Source: Antedon mediterranea (lineage: Eukaryota > Echinodermata > Crinoidea > Comatulida > Antedonidae). From it: a stretch of 64,000 bases of DNA. Of this stretch, positions 1-12,363 are shown piece after piece. Location: positions 27,765,795 through 27,829,794 of the forward strand of contig NC_092670.1 of the NCBI RefSeq assembly GCF_964355755.1, in the 5' to 3' direction. The position numbers and the translations under genes were made by a program. Under the pieces are notes generated by a model. That model did no database searches, was not told where the DNA came from, and was given only the letters and a program-made list of their open reading frames with translations. How positions within the stretch are numbered: position 1 is the stretch's first letter; each line of letters begins with the position of its first letter.

Positions 1-566
1 ATGGTGTAAAACGTCTCCAAATGCGATTTTAAGCTATTCTAAGCAATTTGGTGTTTTTATGTTAACAAGTTTTTTCGAAAATCACAAAATGGTCTAAAAC
101 GTCTCCAAATGCGATTTGAAGCTATTCTGTACACTTTGCTGTTTTGTGAGAATAATTTTTGTCGAAATGCTCAAAATGGTCAAAAACGTTTTTAAATACG
201 ATATTAAGCTATTTTGTGCTCTTTGATGTTTTTGTGTGAAAAGTTTTATCGAAATGCTCAAAATGGTCTAAAACGGTTTCTAATGTGATTTTAAGCACTT
301 TGATGTTTTTATGTTAACAACTTTTTTAGAAAATTACAAAATGGTGTAAAACGTCTCCAAATGCGATTTGAAGCTATTCTAAGCAATTTCGTGTTTTTAT
401 GTTAACAAGTTTTTTCGAAAATCACAAAATGGTCTAAAACGTCTCCAAATGCGATTTGAAGCTATTCTAAGCACTTTTGTGTTTTTATGTTAACAAGTTT
501 TTTCGAAAATCACAAAATGGTCTAAAATGTCTCCAAATGCGATTTTAAGGTATTCTAAGCACTTTG

Positions 567-654
567 GTGTTTTTATGTTAACAAGTTTTTTCGAAAATCA
601 CAAAATGGTCTAAAACGTCTCCAAATGCGATTTGAAGCTATTCTAAGCACTTTG
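567..654. repeat. Reference A monomer, 88 bp
   Basis: One ordinary A monomer, given as a type example from GTGTTTTTATG to ACTTTG. The next monomer starts at 655. It contains the palindromes GTTAAC and TTTTCGAAAA and several A/T runs: T runs centred near monomer positions 6 and 22, and A runs near 29, 37, 47 and 58. I estimate about 475 A-type monomers in the window, from total satellite length minus the B cassettes. Most differ from each other at only a few bases. Confidence 0.93.
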
Positions 655-3600
655 GTGTTTTTATGTTAACAAGTTTTTTCGAAAATCACAAAATGGTGTA
701 AAACTTCTCCAAATACGATTTTAAGCTATTCTAAGCAATTTGGTGTTTTTATGTTAACAACTTTTTTAGAAAATCACAAAATGGTATAAAACGTCTCCAA
801 ATACGATTTGAAGCAATTCTAAGCACTTTGGTGTTTTTATGTTAACAAGTTTTTTCGAAAATCACAAAATGGTCTAAAATGTCTCCAAATGCGATTTTAA
901 GGTATTCTAAGCACTTTGGTGTTTTTATGGTAACGAGTTATTTTGAAAATCACAAAATGGTCTAAAACGTCTCCAAATGCGATTTGAAGCTATTCTGTAC
1001 ACTTTGCTGTTTTGTGTGAATAATTTTTGTCAAAATGCTCAAAATGGTCAAAAACGTTTTTAAATACTATATTAAGCTATTTTGTGCTCTTTGATGTTTT
1101 TGTGTGAAAAGTTTTATCGAAATGCTCAAAATGGTCTAAAACGGTTTCTAATGTGATTTTAAGCACTTTGATGTTTTTATGTTAACAACTTTTTTAGAAA
1201 ATTACAAAATGGTGTAAAACGTCTCCAAATGCGATTTGAAGCTATTCTAAGCAATTTGGTGTTTTTATGTTAACAAGTTTTTTCGAAAATCACAAAATGG
1301 TCTAAAACGTCTCCAAATGCGATTTGAAGCTATTCTAAGCACTTTTGTGTTTTTATGTTAACAAGTTTTTTCGAAAATCACAAAATGGTCTAAAATGTCT
1401 CCAAATGCGATTTGAAGCTTTTCTAAGCACTTTTGTGTTTTTATGTTTACAAGTTTTTTCGAAAATCACAAAATGGTCTAAAACGTCTCCAAATGCGATT
1501 TGAAGCTATTCTGTACACTTTGCTGTTTTGTGTGAATAATTTTTGTCAAAATGCTCAAAATGGTCAAAAACGTTTTTAAATACTATATTAAGCTATTTTG
1601 TGTTCTTTGATGTTTTTATGTGAAAAGTTTTATCGAAATGCTCAAAATGGTCTAAAACGGTTTCTAATGTGATTTTAAGAACTTTGATGTTTTTATGTTA
1701 AAAACTTTTTTAGAAAATCACAAAATGGTCTAAAACGTCTCCAAATGCGATTTGAAGCAATTCTAAGCACTTTGGTGTTTTTATGTTAACACGTTTTTTC
1801 GAAAATCACAAAATGGTCTAAAACGTCTCCAAATGCGATTTGAAGCTATTCTAAGCACTTTTGTGTTTTTATGTTAACAAGTTTTTTCGAAAATCACAAA
1901 ATGGTCTAAAATGTCTCCAAATGCGATTTTAAGGTATTCTAAGCACTTTGGTGTTTTTATGTTAACAAGTTTTTTTGAAAATCACAAAATGGTCTAAAAC
2001 GTCTACAAATGCGATTTGAAGCTATTCTAAGCACTTTGGTGTTTTTATGTTAACAAGTTTTTTCGAAAATCACAAAATGGTATAAAACGTCTCCAAATGC
2101 GATTTGAAGATTTTCTAAGCACTTTGGTGTTTTTATGTTTACAAGTTTTTTCGAAAATCACAAAATGGTCTAAAACGTCTCCAAATGCGATTTGAAGCTA
2201 TTCTGTACACTTTGCTGTTTTGTGTGAATAATTTTGTCAAAATGCTCAAAATGGTCAAAAACGTTTTTAAATACTATATTAAGCTATTTTGTGTTCTTTG
2301 ATGTTTTTGTGTGAAAAGTTTTATCGAAATGCTCAAAATGGTCTAAAACGGTTTCTAATGAAATGATTTTAAGAACTTTGATGTTTTTATGTTAACAACT
2401 TTTTTAGAAAATCACAAAATGGTCTAAAACGTCTCCAAATGCGATTTGAAGCAATTCTAAGCACTTTGGTGTTTTTATGTTAACAAGTTTTTTCGAAAAT
2501 CACAAAATGGTATAAAACCTCTCCAAATACGATTTTAAGGTATTCTAAGCACTTTGGTGTTTTTATGTTAACAAGTTTGTTCGAAAATCACAAAATGGTC
2601 TAAAACGTCTACAAATGCGATTTGAAGCTATTCTAAGCACTTTGGTGTTTTTATGTTAACAAGTTTTTTCGAAAATCACAAAATGGTATAAAACGTCTCC
2701 AAATGAGATTTTAAGGTATTCTAAGCACTTTGGTGTTTTTATGTTAACAAGTTTTTTCGAAAATCACAAAATGGTCTAAAACGTCTACAAATGCGATTTG
2801 AAGCTATTCTAAGCACTTTGGTGTTTTTATGTTAACAAGTTTTTTCGAAAATCACAAATTGGTCTAAAACGTCTCCAAATGCGATTTGAAGCTATTTTAA
2901 GCACTTTGGTGTTTTTGTGTAACCAAGTTTTTTCGAAAATCACAAAAGGGTCTAAAATGTCTATAAATGCGATTTGAAGCTATTCTGTACACTTTGATGT
3001 TTTTTTGTTAACAAGTTTTTTCGAAAGTCACAAAATGGTCTAAAACGTCTCCAAATGCGATTTGAAGCTATTCTAAGCACTTTGGTGTTTTTATGTTAAC
3101 AAGTTTTTTCGAAAATCACAAAATGGTGTAAAACGTCTCCAAATGCGATTTGAAGCTATTCTAAGCACTTTGGTGTTTTTATGTTAACAAGTTTTTTCGA
3201 AAATCACAAAATGGTGTAAAACTTCTCCAAATACGATTTTAAGCTATTCTAAGCAATTTGGTGTTTTTATGTTAACAAGTTTTTTCGAAAATCACAAAAT
3301 GGTCTAAAACGTCTCCAAATGCGATTTGAAGCTATTCTGTACACTTTGCTGTTTTGTGTGAATAATTTTTGTTGAAATGCTCAAAATGGTCAAAAACGTT
3401 TTTAAATACTATATTAAGCTATTTTGTGTTCTTTGATGTTTTTGTGTGAAAAGTTTTATCGAAATGCTCAAAATGGTCTAAAACGGTTTCTAATGTGATT
3501 TTAAGCACTTTGGTGTTTTTATGTTAACAAGTTTTTTCGAAAATCACAAAATGGTCTAAAACGTCTCCAAATGTGATTTGAAGCTATTCTAAGCACTTTG

Positions 3601-3936
3601 GTGTTTTTATGTTAACAAGTTTTTTCGAAAATCACAAATTGGTCTAAAACGTCTCCAAATGCGATTTGAAGCTATTTTAAGCACTTTGGTGTTTTTGTGT
3701 AACCAAGTTTTTTCGAAAATCACAAAAGGGTCTAAAATGTCTCAAAATGCGATTTGAAGCTATTCTGTACACTTTGATGTTTTTTTGTTAACAAGTTTTT
3801 TCGAAAGTCACAAAATGGTCTAAAAAGTCTCCAAATGCGATTTGAAGCTATTCTAAGCACTTTGGTGTTTTTATGTTAACAAGTTTTATCGAAAATCACA
3901 AAATGGTGTAAAACGTCTCCAAATGCGATTTGAAGC

Positions 3937-6900
3937 TATTCTAAGCACTTTGGTGTTTTTATGTTAACAAGTTTTTTTCGAAAATCACAAAATGGTGTAA
4001 AACGTCTCCAAATGCGATTTTAAGCTATTCTAAGCAATTTGGTGTTTTTATGTTAACAAGTTTTTTCGAAAATCACAAAATGGTCTAAAACGTCTCCAAA
4101 TGCGATTTGAAGCTATTCTGTACACTTTGCTGTTTTGTGAGAATAATTTTTGTCGAAATGCTCAAAATGGTCAAAAACGTTTTTAAATACGATATTAAGC
4201 TATTTTGTGCTCTTTGATGTTTTTGTGTGAAAAGTTTTATCGAAATGCTCAAAATGGTCTAAAACGGTTTCTAATGTGATTTTAAGCACTTTGATGTTTT
4301 TATGTTAACAACTTTTTTAGAAAATTACAAAATGGTGTAAAACGTCTCCAAATGCGATTTGAAGCTATTCTAAGCAATTTCGTGTTTTTATGTTAACAAG
4401 TTTTTTCGAAAATCACAAAATGGTCTAAAACGTCTCCAAATGCGATTTGAAGCTATTCTAAGCACTTTTGTGTTTTTATGTTAACAAGTTTTTTCGAAAA
4501 TCACAAAATGGTCTAAAATGTCTCCAAATGCGATTTTAAGGTATTCTAAGCACTTTGGTGTTTTTATGTTAACAAGTTTTTTCGAAAATCACAAAATGGT
4601 CTAAAACGTCTACAAATGCGGTTTGAAGCTATTCTAAGCACTTTGGTGTTTTTATGTTAACAAGTTTTTTCGAAAATTACAAAATGGTATAAAACGTCTC
4701 CAAATGCGATTTGAAGATTTTCTAAGCACTTTGGTGTTTTTATGTTTACAAGTTTTTTCGAAAATCACAAAATGGTCTAAAACGTCTCCAAATGCGATTT
4801 GAAGCTATTCTGTACACTTTGCTGTTTTGTGTGAATAATTTTGTCAAAATGCTCAAAATGGTCAAAAACGTTTTTAAATACTATATTAAGCTATTTTGTG
4901 TTCTTTGATGTTTTTGTGTGAAAAGTTTTATCGAAATGCTCAAAATGGTCTAAAACGGTTTCTAATGAAATGATTTTAAGAACTTTGATGTTTTTATGTT
5001 AACAACTTTTTTAGAAAATCACAAAATGGTCTAAAACGTCTCCAAATGCGATTTGAAGCAATTCTAAGCACTTTGGTGTTTTTATGTTAACAAGTTTTTT
5101 CGAAAATCACAAAATGGTATAAAACCTCTCCAAATGCGATTTTAAGGTATTCTAAGCACTTTGGTGTTTTTATGTTAACAAGTTTTTTCGAAAATCACAA
5201 AATGGTCTAAAACGTCTACAAATGCGATTTGAAGCTATTCTAAGCACTTTGGTGTTTTTATGTTAACAAGTTTTTTCGAAAATCACAAAATGGTATAAAA
5301 CGTCTCCAAATGAGATTTTAAGGTATTCTAAGCACTTTGGTGTTTTTATGTTAACAAGTTTTTTCGAAAATCACAAAATGGTCTAAAACGTCTACAAATG
5401 CGATTTGAAGCTATTCTAAGCACTTTGGTGTTTTTATGTTAACAAGTTTTTTCGAAAATCACAAAATGGTATAAAACGTCTCCAAATGCGATTTTAAGCT
5501 ATTCTAAGCAATTTGGTGTTTTTATGTTAACAAGTTTTTTCGAAAATCACAAAATGGTCGAAAATGTCACAAAATGCGATTTGAAGCTATTCTAAGCACT
5601 TTGGTGTTATTATGTTAACAAGTTTTTTCGAAAATCACAAATTGGTCTAAAACGTCTCCAAATGCGATTTGAAGCTATTTTAAGCACTTTGGTGTTTTTG
5701 TGTAACCAAGTTTTTTCGAAAATCACAAAATGGTGTAAAACGTCTCCAAATGCGATTTGAAGCTATTCTAAGCACTTTGCTGTTTTGTGTGAATAATTTT
5801 TGTCGAAATGCTCAAAATGGTCAAAAACGTTTTTAAATACGATATTAAGCTATTTTGTGCTCTTTGATGTTTTTGTGTGAAAAGTTTTATCGAAATGCTC
5901 AAAATGGTCTAAAACGGTTTCTAATGTGATTTTAAGCACTTTGATGTTTTTATGTTAACAACTTTTTTAGAAAATCACAAAATGGTCTAAAACGTCTCCA
6001 AATGCGATTTGAAGCAATTCTAAGCACTTTGGTGTTTTTATGGTAACGAGTTATTTCGAAAATCACAAAATGGTCTAAAACGTCTCCAAATGCGATTTGA
6101 AGCTATTCTGTACACTTTGCTGTTTTGTGTGAATAATTTTTGTCAAAATGCTCAAAATGGTCAAAAACGTTTTTTAATACTATATTAAGCTATTTTGTGC
6201 TCTTTGATGTTTTTGTGTGAAAAGTTTTATCGAAATGCTCAAAATGGTCTAAAACGGTTTCTAATGTGATTTTAAGCACTTTGATGTTTTTATGTTAACA
6301 ACTTTTTTAGAAAATTACAAAATGGTGTAAAACGTCTCCAAATGCGATTTGAAGCTATTCTAAGCACTTTGGTGTTTTTATGGTAACGAGTTTTTTTGAA
6401 TATCACAAAATGGTCTAAAATGTCTCCAAATGCGATTTGAAGCTTTTCTAAGCACTTTGGTGTTTTTATGTTAACAAGTTTTTTCGTAAATCACAAAATG
6501 GTCTAAAACGTCTCCAAATGTGATTTGAAGCTATTCTAAACACTTTGGTGTTTTTATGTTAACAAGTTTTTTCGAAAATCACAAATTGGTCTAAAACGTC
6601 TCCAAATGCGATTTGAAGCTAGTTTAAGCACTTTTGTGTTTTTGTGTAACCAAGTTTTTTCGAAAATCACAAAAGGGTCTAAAATGTCTCAAAATGCGAT
6701 TTGAAGCTATTCTGTACACTTTGATGTTTTTTTTGTTAACAAGTTTTTTCGAAAGTCACAAAATGGTCTAAAACGTCTCCAAATGCGATTTGAAGCTATT
6801 CTAAGCACTTTGGTGTTTTTATGTTAACAAGTTTTTTCGAAAATCACAAAATGGTGTAAAACGTCTCCAAATGCGATTTGAAGCTATTCTAAGCAATTTG

Positions 6901-8378
6901 GTGTTTTTATGTTAACAAGTTTTTTCGAAAATCACAAAATGGTGTAAAACGTCTCTAAATGCGATTTTAAGCTATTCTAAGCAATTTGGTGTTTTTTTAT
7001 GTTAACAAGTTTTTTCGAAAATCACAAAATGGTCTAAAACGTCTCCAAATGCGATTTGAAGCTATTCTGTACACTTTGCTGTTTTGTGAGAATAATTTTT
7101 GTCGAAATGCTCAAAATGGTCAAAAACGTTTTTAAATACGATATTAAGCTATTTTGTGCTCTTTGATGTTTTTGTGTGAAAAGTTTTATCGAAATGCTCA
7201 AAATGGTCTAAAACGGTTTCTAATGTGATTTTAAGCACTTTGGTGTTTTTATGTTAACAAGTTTTTTCGAAAATCACAAAATGGTCTAAAACGTCTCCAA
7301 ATGTGATTTGAAGCTATTCAAAACACTTTGGTGTTTTTATGTTAACAAGTTTTTTCGAAAATCACAAATTGGTCTAAAACGTCTCCAAATGCGATTTGAA
7401 GCTATTTTAAGCACTTTGGTTTTTTTGTGTAACCAAGTTTTTTCGAAAATCACAAAAGGGTCTAAAATGTCTCAAAATGCGATTTGAAGCTATTCTGTAC
7501 ACTTTGATGTTTTTTTGTTAACAAGTTTTTTCGAAAGTCACAAAATGGTCTAAAACGTCTCCAAATGCGATTTGAAGCTATTCTAAGCACTTTGCTGTTT
7601 TGTGTGAATAATTTTTGTCGAAATGCTCAAAATGGTCAAAAACGTTTTTAAATACGATATTAAGCTATTTTGTGCTCTTTGATGTTTTTGTGTGAAAAGT
7701 TTTATCGAAATGCTCAAAATGGTCTAAAACGGTTTCTAATGTGATTTTAAGCACTTTGATGTTTTTATGTTAACAACTTTTTTAGAAAATCACAAAATGG
7801 TCTAAAACGTCTCCAAATGCGATTTGAAGCAATTCTAAGCACTTTGGTGTTTTTATGGTAACGAGTTTTTTTGAATATCACAAAATGGTCTAAAATGTCT
7901 CCAAATGCGATTTGAAGCTTTTCTAAGCACTTTGGTGTTTTTATGTTAACAAGTTTTTTCGAAAATCACAAAATGGTCTAAAACGTCTCCAAATGCGATT
8001 TGAAGCTATTCTGTACACTTTGCTGTTTTGTGTGAATAATTTTTGTCGAAATGCTCAAAATGGTCAAAAACGTTTTTAAATACGATATTAAGCTATTTTG
8101 TGCTCTTTTATGTTTTTGTGTGAAAAGTTTTATCGAAATGCTCAAAATGGTCTAAAACGGTTTCTAATGTGATTTTAAGCACTTTGATGTTTTTATGTTA
8201 ACAACTTTTTTAGAAAATCACAAAATGGTCTAAAACGTCTCCAAATGCGATTTGAAGCAATTCTAAGCACTTTGGTGTTTTTATGGTAACGAGTTTTTTT
8301 GAATATCACAAAATGGTCTAAAATGTCTCCAAATGCGATTTGAAGCTTTTCTAAGCACTTTGGTGTTTTTATGGTAAC
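3937..8378. repeat. Satellite segment whose second copy carries the 7.25 kb insertion
   Basis: This stretch matches 47360-49200 plus 56452-59054. The offset is 43,423 before the insertion and 50,676 after it, a difference of 7,253 that equals element plus duplicated dinucleotide. Rare private variants shared by both copies support the match: a 7-T run before CGAAAATC near 3971, GGTCGAAAATGTCACAAAATG near 5557, GGTGTTATTATG near 5603, and an ACGTTTTTTAATAC variant near 6169. The order of B1 spacings is also shared. This copy contains the intact site at 5776-5777 where the other copy is interrupted. Confidence 0.88.
5780..5943. repeat. Reference B1-B2 cassette, 164 bp (91 copies in window)
   Basis: B1 (87 bp, 5780-5866) starts CTGTTTTGTGTGAATAAT and carries GTCAAAAACGTTTTTAAATA. 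B2 (77 bp, 5867-5943) starts ATGTTTTTGTGTGAAAAG and carries ACGGTTTCTAATG. Both align to the A monomer, so they are old diverged relatives; B2 lacks about 11 bases. B1 starts at 139, 1007, 1523, 2215, 3349, 4130, 4822, 5780, 6120, 7079, 7595, 8023, 8451, 8967, 9923, 10703, 11043, 11911, 12339, 13120, 13460, 14328, 14668, 15186, 16321, 16837, 17265, 17693, 18209, 18637, 19153, 20021, 20977, 21493, 22452, 22968, 23396, 23912, 24252, 25110, 25535, 26228, 26568, 27084, 27512, 28028, 28808, 29148, 30016, 30444, 31137, 31477, 32257, 33125, 33905, 34773, 35201, 35894, 36234, 37014, 37882, 38662, 39002, 39870, 40298, 41079, 41419, 42199, 42979, 43319, 43837, 44972, 45488, 45916, 46344, 46860, 47553, 48245, 56456, 56796, 57755, 58271, 58699, 59571, 59911, 60691, 61471, 62339, 62679, 63197 and 63886. 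Confidence 0.92.
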
Positions 8379-9946
8379 GAGTTATTTCGAAAATCACAAA
8401 ATGGTCTAAAACGTCTCCAAATGCGATTTGAAGCTATTCTGTACACTTTGCTGTTTTGTGTGAATAATTTTTGTCAAAATGCTCAAAATGGTCAAAAACG
8501 TTTTTAAATACTATATTAAGCTATTTTGTGCTCTTTGATGTTTTTGTGTGAAAAGTTTTATCGAAATGCTCAAAATGGTCTAAAACGGTTTCTAATGTGA
8601 TTTTAAGCACTTTGATGTTTTTATGTTAACAACTTTTTTAGAAAATTACAAAATGGTGTAAAACGTCTCCAAATGCGATTTGAAGCTATTCTAAGCAATT
8701 TGGTGTTTTTATGTTAACAAGTTTTTTCGAAAATCACAAAATGGTCTAAAACGTCTCCAAATGCGATTTGAAGCTATTCTAAGCACTTTTGTGTTTTTAT
8801 GTTAACAAGTTTTTTCGAAAATCACAAAATGGTCTAAAATGTCTCCAAATGCGATTTGAAGCTTTTCTAAGCACTTTTGTGTTTTTATGTTTACAAGTTT
8901 TTTCGAAAATCACAAAATGGTCTAAAACGTCTCCAAATGCGATTTGAAGCTATTCTGTACACTTTGCTGTTTTGTGTGAATAATTTTTGTCAAACTGCTC
9001 AAAATGGTCAAAAACGTTTTTAAATACTATATTAAGCTATTTTGTGTTCTTTGATGTTTTTATGTGAAAAGTTTTATCGAAATGCTCAAAATGGTCTAAA
9101 ACGGTTTCTAATGTGATTTTAAGAACTTTGATGTTTTTATGTTAAAAACTTTTTTAGAAAATCACAAAATGGTCTAAAACGTCTCCAAATGCGATTTGAA
9201 GCAATTCTAAGCACTTTGGTGTTTTTATGTTAACACGTTTTTTCGAAAATCACAAAATGGTCTACAACGTCTCCAAATGCGATTTGAAGATATTCTAAGC
9301 ACTTTGGTGTTTTTATGTTAACAAGTTTTTTCGAAAATCACAAAGTGGTATAAAACGTCTCCAAATGCGATTTTAAGGTATTCTAAGCACTTTGGTGTTT
9401 TTATGTTAACAAGTTTTTTCGAAAATCACAAAATGGTCTAAAACGTCTCCAAATGTGATTTGAAGCTATTCTAAACACTTTGGTGTTTTTATGTTAACAA
9501 GTTTTTTCGAAAATCACAAATTGGTCTAAAACGTCTCCAAATGCGATTTGAAGCTATTTTAAGCACTTTGGTGTTTTTGTGTAACCAAGTTTTTTCGAAA
9601 ATCACAAAAGGGTCTAAAATGTCTCAAAATGCGATTTGAAGCTATTCTGTACACTTTGAAGTTTTTATGTTAACAACTTTTTTAGAAAATCACAAAATGG
9701 TCTAAAACGTCTCCAAATGCGATTTGAAGCAATTCTAAGCACTTTGGTGTTTTTATGGTAACGAGTTTTTTTGAATATCACAAAATGGTCTAAAATGTCT
9801 CCAAATGCGATTTGAAGCTTTTCTAAGCACTTTGGTGTTTTTATGTTAACAAGTTTTTTCGAAAATCACAAAATGGTCTAAAACGTCTCCAAATGCGATT
9901 TGAAGCTATTCTGTACACTTTGCTGTTTTGTGTGAATAATTTTTGT

Positions 9947-11751
9947 CGAAATGCTCAAAATGGTCAAAAACGTTTTTAAATACGATATTAAGCTATTTTG
10001 TGCTCTTTGATGTTTTTGTGTGAAAAGTTTTATCGAAATGCTCAAAATGGTCTAAAACGGTTTCTAATGTGATTTTAAGCACTTTGATGTTTTTATGTTA
10101 ACAACTTTTTTAGAAAATCACAAAATGGTCTAAAACGTCTCCAAATGCGATTTGAAGCAATTCTAAGCACTTTGGTGTTTTTATGGTAACGAGTTTTTTT
10201 GAATATCACAAAATGGTCTAAAACGTCTCCAAATGCGATTTGAAGCTTTTCTAAGCACTTTGGTGTTTTTATGTTTACAAGTTTTTTCGAAAATCACAAA
10301 ATGGTCTAAAACGGCTCCAAATACGATTTGAAGCTATTCTAAGCACTTTGGTGTTTTTATGTTAACAAGTTTTTTCGAAAATCACAAAATGGTCTAAAAC
10401 GTCTCCAAATGCGATTTGAAGCTATTCTAAGCACTTTGGTGTTTTTATGTTAACAAGTTTTTTCGAAAATCACAAAATGGTGTAAAACGTCTCCAAATGC
10501 GATTTGAAGCTATTCTAAGCAATTTTGTGTTTTTATGTTAACAAGTTTTTTCGAAAATCACAAAATGGTCTAAAACGTCTCCAAATGCGATTTGAAGCTA
10601 TTCTAAGCACTTTTGTGTTTTTATGTTAACAAGTTTTTTCGAAAATCACAAAATGGTCTAAAATGTCTCAAAATGCGATTTGAAGCTATTCTGTACACTT
10701 TGCTGTTTTGTGTGAATAATTTTTGTCAAAATGCTCAAAATGGTCAAAAACGTTTTTAAATACTATATTAAGCTATTTTGTGTTCTTTGATGTTTTTGTG
10801 TGAAAAGTTTTTTCGAAATGCTCAAAATGGTCTAAAACGGTTTCTAATGTGATTTTAAGCACTTTGATGTTTTTATGTTAACAACTTTTTTAGAAAATTA
10901 CAAAATGGTCTAAAACGTCTCCAAATGCGATTTGAAGCAATTCTAAGCACTTTGGTGTTTTTATGTTAACAAGTTTTTTCGAAAATCACAAAATGGTCTA
11001 AAACGTCTCCAAATGCGATTTGAAGCTATTCGGTACACTTTGCTGTTTTGTGTGAATAATTTTTGTTGAAATGCTCAAAATGGTCAAAAACGTTTTTAAA
11101 TACGATATTAAGCTATTTTGTGCTCTTTGATGTTTTTGTGTGAAAAGTTTTATCGAAATGCTCAAAATGGTCTAAAACGGTTTCTAATGTGATTTTAAGC
11201 ACTTTGGTGTTTTTATGTTAACAAGTTTTTTCGAAAATCACAAAATGGTCTAAAATGTCTCCAAATGCGATCTGAAGCTTTTCTAAGCACTTTGTTGTTT
11301 TTATGTTAACAAGTTTTTTCGAAAATCACAAAATGGTCTAAAACGTCTCCAAATGTGATTTGAAGCTATTCTAAACACTTTGGTGTTTTTATGTTAACAA
11401 GTTTTTTCGAAAATCACAAATTGGTCTAAAACGTCTCCAAATGCGATTTGAAGCTATTTTAAGCACTTTGGTGTTTTTGTGTAACCAAGTTTTTTCGAAA
11501 ATCACAAAAGGGTCTAAAATGTCTCAAAATGCGATTTGAAGCTATTCTGTACACTTTGATGTTTTTTTGTTAACAAGTTTTTTCGAAAGTCACAAAATGG
11601 TCTAAAAAGTCTCCAAATGCGATTTGAAGCTATTCTAAGCACTTTGGTGTTTTTATGTTAACAAGTTTTATCGAAAATCACAAAATGGTGTAAAACGTCT
11701 CCAAATGCGATTTGAAGCTATTCTAAGCACTTTGGTGTTTTTATGTTAACA
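9947..11751. repeat. Tandem segmental copy, unit 2,417 bp (first copy)
   Basis: This segment matches 12364-14168 at a constant offset of 2,417 bp. The offset equals 20 A monomers plus four B1-B2 cassettes plus one extra T. By eye I saw about three single-base differences: near 11234 (C versus T), 11295 (T versus G) and 11471 (G versus T). A marker shared by both copies is the ACGGCTCCAAATACG variant, at 10313 here and 12730 there. The same marker recurs at 25838, 30835, 33515, 35592, 38272, 40689 and 59181. Confidence 0.85.
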
Positions 11752-12363
11752 AGTTTTTTCGAAAATCACAAAATGGTGTAAAACGTCTCCAAATGCGATT
11801 TTAAGCTATTCTAAGCAATTTGGTGTTTTTATGTTAACAAGTTTTTTCGAAAATCACAAAATGGTCTAAAACGTCTCCAAATGCGATTTGAAGCTATTCT
11901 GTACACTTTGCTGTTTTGTGAGAATAATTTTTGTCGAAATGCTCAAAATGGTCAAAAACGTTTTTAAATACGATATTAAGCTATTTTGTGCTCTTTGATG
12001 TTTTTGTGTGAAAAGTTTTATCGAAATGCTCAAAATGGTCTAAAACGGTTTCTAATGTGATTTTAAGCACTTTGATGTTTTTATGTTAACAACTTTTTTA
12101 GAAAATTACAAAATGGTGTAAAACGTCTCCAAATGCGATTTGAAGCTATTCTAAGCAATTTCGTGTTTTTATGTTAACAAGTTTTTTCGAAAATCACAAA
12201 ATGGTCTAAAACGTCTCCAAATGCGATTTGAAGCTATTCTAAGCACTTTTGTGTTTTTATGTTAACAAGTTTTTTCGAAAATCACAAAATGGTCTAAAAC
12301 GTCTCCAAATGCGATTTGAAGCTATTCTGTACACTTTGCTGTTTTGTGTGAATAATTTTTTGT

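Noticed and set aside
567-654. CENP-B box in the monomer around TTCGAAAATCAC
   Set aside because: Only the TTCG half fits; the required A and the CGGG half are absent.
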